Assembly: GCF_910592395.1 (NCBI RefSeq)
Contig: NC_088309.1
Coordinates: 2,544,501-2,608,500, forward strand
Source: Lineus longissimus
Lineage: Eukaryota; Nemertea; Pilidiophora; Heteronemertea; Lineidae
DNA length: 64,000 nt
Direction of reading: 5' to 3'
In this document: positions 21,453 to 32,096 of the stretch, in pieces
Layout of the letters: every line of letters starts with the position of its first letter
Position numbering within the stretch: the stretch's first letter is position 1
The notes under the pieces: generated by a model
What the model was told of the DNA's origin: nothing
The model's input: only the letters and a program-made list of their open reading frames with translations
The model's database searches: none
Position numbers and translations under genes: made by a program

Positions 21453-22495
21453 TATGACAATAACCTCCGACATCTAGATCAAGAATAACAGATTAGTGCA
21501 TTTATTTTGTAAATATGGAACCTGTGGCGACTTAGACTGGTCTTGCTTCTGAATAAGGGTAGTGACGAGTACTGTCGTCTGCCTTTGTACTTTTACTGGG
21601 TATACTGCCTTCCTGAAGTAATGTTATTGAATCTCTTAGGTAATTTTTAACAAGTGTTTGTTATGCATCGTGCTTTGTCTCTTCAATTGAGTCATTGTTA
21701 TGAAATTTACAGGGCAATGGGAAAGCTGGGTGCGATCGCAGTTCTACTTCAAATGTTAAGAATAAGTAAGACTGCAGTGTTTATTTAGTTCTTTGTAAAT
21801 ACACGGACATTCTTCCTTTTTTTTTATACTAAGTTGTAATGCCTTAGTTCTGTTCACCAGAAGAAATATCAAACTTTTGGTAATATATGAATATAATCAT
21901 AATTACTTGTATGCATGTTGTCAACCCAAAATATTGGTGAACATGTATTGTACAATATTGTTACAAGAGTATTGCATTTAGTATACATGTTTATTTGAAC
22001 GACTGGAGACAATTGCCTGTATTTTAGCTCTTTTAGTGCCCAATCATTAACTATCATGTAAACAATACTATAGACAGGAGAAAACTTCTGTTTGAGACTG
22101 GATGTTCAAAGGAGGGTATACATGTATGTATGCTCCTGACCACATCAGATGATGATCTAGATCATCGCAGGCTATTTCTTGGTTATATGGTAAAGGCAGA
22201 ATAACTCAGCGATGACAGTGATGATAATGCACTGACTTTTAGTTGGTTTTATAGTCCAAACCAGCTCAGAGTCGATCCATAATCATCATTGATGTAAACA
22301 CTGAAGAATACTGGTGAAAAGGTTATGACTCTGGAATGTCTCTATTATGACATTTAGAGCTGAGGCCGTTTTGGTTTGATTGATCCCGAGTGGCCAGTTG
22401 CGGCCTGGAGTGATTTTTGACTCCCACTGTAGTTTTGGTATCATGTAAGGTTTCTTTTAATCTGAAGTCTGAATAAAATTGTGTTCATTTATGGT
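21453..22495 (+). other. 3' UTR of the Tudor gene
   Basis: AT-rich sequence after the TAA at 21450-21452 without a plausible further exon. The first canonical poly(A) signal in good context is AATAAA at 22472-22477, followed by GT-rich sequence (GAGTTGTCTTGTTTTCC). The end coordinate is therefore an estimate. Confidence 0.55.
22472..22477 (+). terminator. Poly(A) signal of the Tudor gene
   Basis: AATAAA about 1.0 kb after the stop codon, with a GT-rich element about 20-35 bases downstream, as expected for cleavage and polyadenylation. Confidence 0.55.
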
Positions 22496-25400
22496 AATAA
22501 GAGTTGTCTTGTTTTCCTGAATAACACAGACGTCTTCTCCAGATGTTTATTGCATCATGATACAGATGCACATCTTCACCCCTCTCAGCCTGTGCTCATT
22601 GTGACTGATGAGGGGATAACTCAATGGAAAACTTGGGCTACAAAAAATGCCTGGCCTTGGAGCCTTTGGCTTAGAACGGATTGGCGTGTTGACTAAAAGA
22701 GCTTGGCCAAGGACAAATGTGCATGCTAAATGAGAGGAGTTCAGGACAAAGGGGTACTGGTTGTGCTATTCGACCACAGGAACAATGGAAATTGCTATTG
22801 CAATTTTAATAGATTCAGTGTGAATGCATATCTCACTGTTAGGACGACAGCAATGAACCACAAAAAATATTTCTAGCAGGTCCTGAGCATTCATCAGGGT
22901 CTCTGTTTTGAAGAAAGGCAGGTCGTGACTTGGGTTGTGACGACCGACGTCTCCTCATAGAATAAAGAACCAGAGAGAAAGCCAAGAGATTGTTGGGAGC
23001 ATTGTAGCCCACGAAAGTGGATATTACAATGTACAGGTACTACTCCGCATACTGAAGTGTCGCATCAATCTCACAGCAAGCAGTATAGAAGCAAAGACAA
23101 AGGCACATCTTGGGTGGAATCTTGTCTGAAAACTTAGGGCCAATCAGATTTGAGTTCGAAGCACTTTACCTAACTTGATATGCACAGTTTTGCTTCCGGT
23201 TATTAATTGGGTTGTGGGCAGAAGGATGGGGTGAGGCTAGATCAAGAGTGTTTCAATTGTTTTCTGCCAAACCCCAAACCTAATGGCCTTATACTCCCTT
23301 TAAATAAACCCAGCCCTTATACTCCATTTAAACCCTGGGCTGGGTTTAAATCTTGATATAAGATGCAAAAACCTTGGTGGTCAAGATACAGGCCCTGAGA
23401 AGCAATAAACAGTCAAAGATATTTGTGAAGGACTCTATGATTTGAGGGACTATCTTTCACTTTACACCACCCATGCACTATGTACACAATGTGGAGCTAA
23501 TGTACGCCATGGTCATCCCCATCTATTAATAGACTTCAGCCCCTGTGACGTATTTACTACAAATCCCAAAACGAGGCCGTACCACAGAATGATCAGCCAA
23601 CAAGCAAAGGAAGTAAAGTTATTGTTATTTTCTTGATCTAAATCAACATTTTCATAGAGCATAAGTGAATATTTGGACTATATTGACTATAGTTAACATC
23701 CTCTGATATTTGGTAAGTGAAATATGTTTTAACTTTAACAAGTTAAATCTAATTAAAGCCAGAAAATAGTGTTTGTTTTGGATCGGTTGTCATTTTTCTG
23801 ACGGTTCCGTGTGTACTGTACTATCAGTAGTGTACACACTTTAACACAGGCTCACAGCACATGCACTACGACTGTCTGAGTCATGTACGTGCAGTCGGCT
23901 CAGAAGTGCACTGGCATCATAGTGGGTTGATTGATATCTATGTATGATATACTCTGATCATACGTAGATATCATCTCACTGTGCTGGCATGCCCTCATGA
24001 CAGCTCCTTCCCTGGTGCCTGGTGCCTGGTGGTGTGTACATCATCATGACCGATCTGCTACGCTGTACATCAAGCCTATGATCTTATGATGACTATGACG
24101 TAGTCGTACGACGTAGGCCCTGTGTGCTACCTCGAAAAAAGCCAGGAATTCCAGCCCAAATGCATTTAAGCTTAAAAAATGAAGATAAACAGGAAAACCC
24201 CTCTCGATGTAAGGCCAGCAAACCAATCTGGCCATTGTTTCGTCAACCAATCATTTTTGCAATAGGCTACTCGCACTTCATCCCTTTTGGGGAAGTCTTT
24301 GCTGTTGGGGTGGAGGAGCCGCATGGATGGACTGGAGAACGTTATAACTTACCAGTAACTGATGTGCAAACCAGCATCTAGGCTGTATGCCAGCAAACAA
24401 ACAAAATACTGTGTAGTGGCATACCGCTAGGCACTACTAGTACCAGTACCACATGTATGTTCTTTCGTTTAGTTTGCCTTACATTTATATGTAGGTTTGT
24501 TTAAAGTCTGAACGGTTACCTTCAACTGGTGCGATGACAGCTATTGCATTCTGGTTCAACACAAAGCCTAGCTATGTAAGGCCAAAACAGAAAGGTTGAG
24601 GTTATGTCTCTTCTTAACTAGTAGTACATAGACCATGTACATTTGTAGCAACTGACATGAATGATAGGAAACAGGATGTGGTCCTTTCCAAATAATTGCA
24701 TGAATTGTGTGAAGTGCAGGATGTATACACTTATCAAGTTTACATACAGATCAGGACTATAGGAGTACGTACATTTCAGAATTTATCCCATATTGGATCC
24801 TCACTGTTACTTAATGACGTTGAGGGAGTTCTTCAACTCAACAATTGTTTCAGCCAGAACCTCACGGTCTATACTCCCTTTAAACTGAGCCAGGGGAATG
24901 ATAAGATGCAAACACCTTGGTGGTCACGATGCAGTTGGTTTGTGTCATATGGTATTGAACCATAGATGTAATACATACTGCACTCTAGTGTATTTGAAAG
25001 GAATGAGGGGTCGATACTCAGTTTTTATAAAATGAAACACATACCTTCGCTTTCATATTCGTAGTTTGATCAATATTTATTGTCTGATAAAATTTGTAAC
25101 TGATGATTTCTTTTGTTGTCACAATCCTCACATTCACAATCACCAACCTTTTCAAAAGCATCAAAGTTATCAAGTCATCAAGATAATTTGCAACATTCTC
25201 TGGCATGGAGGAGCATCATAACTACACCAACTACTGCTATTCTACATTTGATGATGGAATTTCATGTTGAAACCAAGTGCTGTCAGCAGTACATATATTG
25301 ATTCTTCATATTATCTCTTTACTATTGTCAGCATTGATTGTGAACATGATTTAGGCCTATGTTGCTGCGAGGCTTTTAAAATGAGAGGAATGCACCTCAT

Positions 25401-26503
25401 TGTGACGACCCACACACATTGACAATCAATTGTTGCCAGTGTGGTTGACGTGGGCAGTCTTTGTCATATCAATCAATGATATTCTGCAAGATGTTTGGCC
25501 CACTTTAAACCTTGAGGATGGGGGGCATGAAATACCCATTTTTTCCACAGTTCTGTCTCATATTAGACTCCATAGAGTCAGCGGAGAGAATATTATGATT
25601 GGTCTCTTTTTAGGGCAGGTACCTTTTGGGAAATAGTGTTTTGGCACATTATGTTCTGTTAATCCAATCAGTTAATTTGGTCTGATGGGTAGTGTGTGGA
25701 CATAAAATTGATTTTTTGGATTTTGAACTTTGAAAGGGGGCTCCTCATCGGTGTGCCAAGTGTGTTGGCATACTTTTTAAAAGTTCCTGAATGAGAGTAT
25801 TTCATATTCCGTGTAGGCCCCTATTTGATAAAAACATTCTAGGTAAATGGCAATTCAGTGAACTTTTGTTAAGTCGCAAGGTATTATTTTAAGCCCCAGT
25901 TCCGTGTTTTCTTTGAGTGTATGAACATGTACAATGTAGGCCTATTGTACATTGTAGACCGTATACATGTGACCTACATTGTACTTTGAAACATGGTAGG
26001 CCCTATACTTTCTGGTGTTGACGTGCTGACGAGGGCCTACTGCTCTTCTGTTCTGGTCCTGGATTTCCAATGATTTGTACACATTTGGTCTTTGAGATGG
26101 TCCATTAAAGCCTGTAATAATCTTAAAATAATCCTTTGTGTTTCTCTAGACTTTTTCAAGTGTAAATTATGCATTTGGTTTGTGGGAATGTCTGTTACAT
26201 GACATGCATGTAGGCATGCTTGCAAAACAGTTTAGGTATGTCTAAGACCTCAACTTACCAAACATGACCTGCAGACCTGTCAGATTAGGTCATTCATCCA
26301 TTGATCCTTCCCCTGCAAGTCATGAAGTGAAGCTAAACTCACATGACAAACGAAATTACAATGAAAACATGTTTTCAGATGTTTCCAGCTCCCCCTGTTC
26401 ATCAGCAAATGCAAGCTAAATGACACAGTCACTTCAAAGACAACACGAAACCATTGGTTGATGTGCGATAATTCACGCTTTTAGTGTTGTTCACATTTCC
26501 CAG
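22496..26503. other. Intergenic region with small inverted repeats
   Basis: No recognisable gene. Contents: a 12-bp perfect inverted repeat at 23305-23316/23337-23348; a dispersed phrase (TATACTCCCTTTAAA ... AAGATGCAAAaACCTTGGTGGTCA, loosely) shared by about 23290-23395 and 24870-24930; a 16-bp stem-loop at 23932-23973; and a 12-bp inverted repeat at 25929-25984. The promoter or first exons of the myosin gene could lie here but I cannot identify them. Confidence 0.5.
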
Positions 26504-26743
26504 GGCAGTGGCCAAGGCCAATCCTGATCTAGTAATAAAGGTTGTGCATAACACAAACTTCTTTCACATTCCTCTGATGAAAGCAACTGTTCAGTTGATG
26601 AAAGGTAAAATCAAGGTAAGCCAATATCACAGTATCTCAGTGAAGATGGAGTTCTGTAAGATTGTTTTTATTTGTGTATCATAAATAATGGCATACACTC
26701 TTTCCAGGATCCGATAGAGGCTTACCTCATGAACTTAACTTAG
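26504..26743 (+). CDS. Two-exon coding fragment, C-terminal end of an unidentified protein
   Basis: Exon-like block 26504-26615 has an acceptor (CACATTTCCCAG) and a donor (AAG then GTAAGC) and encodes a protein-like helical segment with KANPDLVIKVVHNTNFF and IPLMKATVQLMKGKIK. After an intron of 92 bases a second acceptor (CTCTTTCCAG) at 26707 joins in phase to 12 codons ending DPIEAYLMNLT and TAG at 26741-26743. The first block enters in phase 2, so upstream exons should exist, but none were found in the preceding 4 kb. I do not recognise the family. It may be the end of a gene whose other exons I missed, or a decayed fragment. Confidence 0.4.
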
Positions 26744-28130
26744 ACTCTTAGAAATCCTTTGGGTTACTGATATCAACAGGTGAGACTGTTTCGAGTGTAT
26801 TTCTAAACATCAACTTTTCTTACGTACCATACCATGTTTGCTTCAAATATGCTGCAAATTGGCCAAGTGGCAATTTCAAGATTACAAACCAAACCAAACC
26901 AAACTTGTCTTACATTATGAGGAAAATCACATACAAAGGCCTTGCTGCTGCTGCTGATTACAACTTGTTTACAAGTGGCCAATCCTGATTTCACCGGTGT
27001 GTTTTTTCAGCGTTTTCAGAACAAGGTAAAACTATGATTATGTTGGTCAATGTGCTCTAAGCTGGCACCAACTTGACCAATCTAGAATGACGTTAACAGG
27101 TTTAACCCTGCTGGAATCTTGTTTGCAAGTTAGTCCTCCCCTCCCTCAAATTCAATGGGGTTGTCATCTCAGTGTGCAATGAGGGTGGTCAGCACATTTG
27201 ATGACAGACATAACTGCATGGTGACATCATTGACAGACAATGACTGCCTGAGGGTGTTGTGCCCTTTCATAAATGGAGACACCAGATGACAACAGGAGGA
27301 TGAGCATAATTCCTTTAATTGTTCAGCTGACAGAAGATATCACTGATAATGGTGTACACGTCCCCAAGCTTTAGTATCACCATTGACATGAGAGGATTGT
27401 CACAACATGTCAGGGCTGGTTTAATTGAGTATCTGGGCAGTCTTAAATGCAGAATCTGGAATAGATTGTCAGTGTTTTTATCACTTCTTCGTGATTCTCA
27501 ATCTCATATTGCAGTGAACTTCAAAATCAGAAATCAAAATGTTTATCATTGATACCATCCCTTCCTTAAATATGTCTGTGACGTATGGTACCATCTAATC
27601 TTGAATTATGGGGTTGTGATGTATGAAGAGTTGACTAATCACTTGTGAAGTGATGACATGGTTAAATGACCTAGTCTGCATTGAACAAATGTTCACATAA
27701 TTGAGACAGTCTTTCTCAATACATTTCACTGAAACATGATCACTGCATTGTGTCCAAGACCAATAGTTGTAGGCTTACAATTACATACACTCTTCAATGA
27801 TAAGGGTGGGGCATTCCGAATCATAAATGACAGGAATGAGGAAGTGCATGTTTAAGACAGTGATCATATGTCATAGAACTGGTCTGTCCTTTACAAATGA
27901 ATTTGGTCTATAAATGTTACCTATTTCAAAATATATAAGCTCGCCTTTTATCTTTGCTATTACCTAATGCTGTCTGTCGCACTATCTATTTTTCTGAAAA
28001 CACAAGTGAAAGTTTCACAATATCATTGTTATCACTGATAGATTTGATGATTGGTATGATGATAGCGGATTACAATTGTAAATAAAATCAAAATTTTATC
28101 TAGGTTGAGCTCATTGAGGGTTAGCATTGG

Positions 28131-28317
28131 ACCACCATTTTGCCTAGAACTTGAAATCCCAAAGAAATTAGAACTCAAATGCCAATTCCTAGGGTTAGAG
28201 TCTGTTCTTTGTCTTTCACTTCAGTGAAGGGCCTCCCATGTTATGAAATAGGCATTAACTTCATTTTGAAGGAGTTTGAATTGCTTTAGGATTTCGAGTT
28301 CAAATCAAAATGGTGGT
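28131..28317. mobile_element. Palindromic MITE-like element
   Basis: Ends at 28131-28159 and 28289-28317 are inverted copies (29 bp, 4 mismatches; outer words ACCACCATTTTG and CAAAATGGTGGT). Similarity continues inward in weaker form (CAAAGAAATTAGAACTC against TAAAGCAATTCAAACTC). The 187-bp foldback shape is that of a miniature inverted-repeat transposable element. I saw no clear target duplication, so the family is not assigned. Confidence 0.55.
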
Positions 28318-29537
28318 GTGTATGATTCATACCGAAAACTTAGATGTACTCTTGCCTGTCCCTCAGATTTCCACGAAGTCACTACCAACTGTTGAACATT
28401 CCTCAACACCGATAGTTGACCGATCACAATTTGATGGCCTCATTTTTAAATTGATGAGTGGTGTCATGAGTCAATGTACATGTGCTGTCAGCAAGACACT
28501 TCACGTTGCTGGACTATGTAGGATTGTGTTATGACGTCTTATAATAAAAAAACCAGACCTCACAAGACCACATACAGATTCAGTTAATGCACAAAACCGA
28601 ACCAGATCGGTCCAGGTCTACATTGATCCTACTCCAGAGAAGAACCTTTTTTGACCTCATCAGACCAGACCAGACTAGATCACATTCATGTGCGTTTACA
28701 TGGCACACCAATCCAGACTTTTAAACCATACGGTTTAGTCCCATGTAAACGGCCCTAATGTCGCTAGCAAATACACTGTTTTTCCAAAATGAACTTGCCT
28801 CTGGTTCCAATTCAAGTTCAGGTCATGTAAACCTAGTGTTTGCTCGTGACTACATGATGTAGGCCTACAATGTACACTTTACATACATACAGTATTGATC
28901 ATTACATGTACCCAGGCCTTCCAAATGTGTAAGACGTTCCCAGCCAGCTGTACTTCACCAAGCATGCCTCTCTCAAGGGGTGAAAGACATCAATTTTGCT
29001 GTATAGTATGCAGGGGTTTACATTTACCTTCAAAATGTATGCATAGGCCTATTCATCAATACCTGCACTTCAAAAGTCAAAGTTCTTGGTTGTATGTCCT
29101 AATAACAGAGGTGTCCACGAGGAGAGGTTTCACTCCATCTTTGGCTGCTTGACTCTGACTGCAAGTGATACCAACCCACACCTGAATATACATGGTAGAA
29201 TTTGTTCTGTCCCGAGGGCCTTGTCACCCTGACTCATAGAGGACACACAGTATCAAGGGTTCCGAACTCGAGCATTTCCCTTCCTGTTTAGCTTCATGTC
29301 ATGCATGTGGTAATCCTGTCCAACTCCAGTTGAGTCATCTGAGAGTTCGTATTGTTTCATGAACCCTAGCCCACGTTGCCCCTGAGGTATCATGATGACA
29401 CACGCAGTCTATGGTGCTGATCATTGTTTAGTTGTATTCAATAGCTAATCAATCGAAACCAGCCTTAAATAGAATGATCAATTGATTTGTATTTGTGAAA
29501 GTCGCCCACCTTGGTGCAGGGTTGTAACATATTGCAG

Positions 29538-29705
29538 CATTCGGATCAGAGTAGAATTTGCAAAGTGCTCGCCTGGTGAAGTTGTAAAATCCTTTGGATC
29601 TTTGTGGGATTTTGATGAGTTTATGCTTGAGACGTTTGCCTCGAGTCTTGGACTAACAAACTCAGTGGATTGGCGTTTTGAAACTGGAGTTCCAAGTTGT
29701 TGCTG
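29538..29705 (+). other. Possible 5' UTR exon of the myosin-IX gene
   Basis: Bounded by an acceptor (CATATTGCAG before 29538) and a strong donor (GTTGCTG then GTAAGT at 29706). The frame is open through the block, but when joined to the next acceptor at 31180 it gives TGC TGA, a stop, so it could only be untranslated or encode an upstream ORF. No other support. Confidence 0.3.
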
Positions 29706-31180
29706 GTAAGTGCATAAGACCTGTAAGGATTGTTATGGTCATTTTGAAATTCCCAACCATACATGGTGTCTCCAAAAACTACCACTCTATGTAATATTAG
29801 TCAACAACAATATTTGCCACAATGACCTCCAGTGACCATGAGGATTATGTGTTGTGCAGCCTCTCTGGCAGATACTGAGCAAGGGATGCCCAGTGTTGTT
29901 AGAAATATTACATACACATTGCTTCATGACCAGTGAAATGCTGTAAACAATGATTTACTGCGCACATGACATCCACATTGACTTCGCTTTGCCACTGTCA
30001 CTACTCCATCCCCAACCTAATCAATGGAGGGCACTTAGTCTCGTCCCTAATGGAAGATATCGCCCTATCACTATTGATCTAAGATGTTTTATGGGTGATC
30101 CATGGAGATCATCTCCTACTACTATATCAACTTCAGCCAGAATGCTGGCCAAAATGCGTGGGTTGGTTGTATACTATGGTCGTTGTGGTAACAGGAATAG
30201 AAGCTCTCAGCCTCGGGCAACATGCCTTGATAGAGTGGTGTTACAGCCTACGCTAGGAACCGAGAAGGCTGTGATTTATATGCGATCTTCTGGCTCAATA
30301 AGCCAGGTTGCTGTACTCAGCCAGTATTTATCATGTTAAGGACATCAGTTATTAGCCCTGTTGCGTTCTTCACCAATATCTCTCATTCAGTTAGGTATGG
30401 ATTGGAATTATTTGGCTTTGTCCCAAATTGATGGCCACTTGGCATCTTATGTGTTATAGTTTTGTCAGTGGCTCAGTGTCGTGGTTATTTTATTGGAGGT
30501 AATGGGGAGAAACTTCATCTGAGATGGACCAGTATTGATGAGATGCATCATTGCCATGCTCCTCAGTCGTAAAATCATATACATTGATTGCTACCATATC
30601 TGTAAGTCATCTAAGTTGTGACAATCTGGCTTTATTTGCATAAAGATACGGAATATGTGATACTAATAGATGAATTACACGAATGATGGTATAGCTGTGA
30701 ACTAAAACAACCTTGGCCTAGCACATGTAGTACTCAGTGTGCTACTTGGTGTATTCATGTGTAATTTGTTTCGAATTTATTGTCATGAGGTGTACGAGTT
30801 CATTTGAAAACGTTCCCTTGAGTTTCATTTGATTTTCGCCGGTCACCCAGTTTGTTAAACTGTGTGGTTAGTAGCAGCCTGTCAGCCAGTTTGTTGAACT
30901 ATGTCACTTGTAGTAGTAAAGCAGAACTGGCTGTGATTCATATAACATAATCAGAAATGAACACTGGATATAAATGGTCAATCCTGCAATTGCACGATCA
31001 TGAGTGCTTTGTCAAGATGGCCTGGTATCATATTTTCAGGGGTCTGACTTGAGTTGAGTGCGTTTGTGATTCATAAGGCCAGTTGCTGGTGGGCTCGATT
31101 GGCTGCGGCAAATGTTGACTTCTCGACATCAATCAATGTTTCAATTGTATTCTACGTATTTGATACTTTTGTCTTTGCAG
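29706..31180. other. Region upstream of the first coding myosin exon
   Basis: No recognisable gene. A 129-codon plus-strand ORF at 29950-30339 resembles nothing known to me and lacks splice or start context worth noting. The last bases (TTTTGTCTTTGCAG) are the acceptor of the first coding exon of the myosin. Confidence 0.5.
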
Positions 31181-31248
31181 ATGAATTCCTTGGACATCCC
31201 TGCGATGGTGAAACACTAACCATGGAGACGCGATTAAAACCATGCTGA
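31181..31248 (+). promoter_or_regulatory. Two upstream ORFs before the myosin-IX start
   Basis: The exon opens with ATG at 31181 (12 codons, stop TAA 31217-31219). A second ATG at 31222 in a strong ACCATGG context makes an 8-codon ORF whose TGA (31246-31248) overlaps the main coding sequence starting at 31242. If this exon is translated as drawn, both uORFs must be bypassed or re-initiated after, which would lower or regulate myosin output. Confidence 0.55.
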
Positions 31249-32096
31249 GGTATCCTCACTCCCAAATGGCTGAGAAAGTCTTAAAAAACGGCGGCATGCA
31301 TCGGCGGATAAGCATGGAGACGTATATGGTTCGTGTGTATACGGGGCCTCTCAGCCAGGAGATGGAGTTTGTCTCTGTCGAGGCTGAGAAGGAGACGAGT
31401 GCACACCGTATTGTGCTGTCGGCGGCTGAGAAGTTACGCATTCTCTATCCGCAGCAGTATGAGCTTGGGGAGGTGTTCTGCTCCTCTGGCCAACTCTGTA
31501 AGGAGAGGCGTATACAACCCACTGAACATCCTGTGCGGATACAGTTACTCTGGCCAAAACACATCGTGCAAAACATGGATAAACAAACAACGGAATATCG
31601 CTTTTATCTACGCAAAAAGGATACAGAATTAATAACGGAACCAAACCCTATCGATAGCTTTCTTACATTGTTCCAGTCGCGGAGTAACAAGGAATACCCC
31701 GATTTGTGTAACTTGCCAGAGTTGAACGAAAAAACATTACTAGCGAATCTGAAATCTAGATTTAAAGATGAGAATATCTATACCTATGTAGGATCAATTC
31801 TTATAGCTGTCAATCCATTCAAATTTTTTCCTATTTACAACCCGAAATTTGTGAAAAACTACCAGAATCGCCGTCTTGGTGAACTCCCTCCACACATCTT
31901 TGCGATAGCAGACGCTGCGTTTAACTCCATGTTGCGCGAGAAACGCAACCAGTGTATTGTGATATCTGGGGAATCAGGCTCGGGGAAAACAGAGTCTACA
32001 AACTTGTTGTTGCATCACCTGACTGCCATTAGTCAGAAAGGATTACATGGCAGTGGTGTGGAACAGACTATACTTGGTGCTGGACCTGTTTTGGAG
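31181..32096 (+). CDS. MYO9: Myosin-IX exon 1 (coding): RA-like domain and ATP-binding P-loop
   Basis: Coding starts at ATG 31242; a second in-frame ATG at 31266 (MAEKVL) is an alternative. Residues ~25-115 form the class IX Ras-associating domain ([11 protein letters not shown] ... [11 protein letters not shown]). The motor opens with [20 protein letters not shown] and [18 protein letters not shown], and the P-loop GESGSGKT lies at residues 243-250, where it binds the ATP phosphates. Codons fill the exon to GTAAGT at 32097 with phase 0. The closeness to human MYO9B (for example [15 protein letters not shown] and [15 protein letters not shown]) makes the class certain. Confidence 0.95.
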
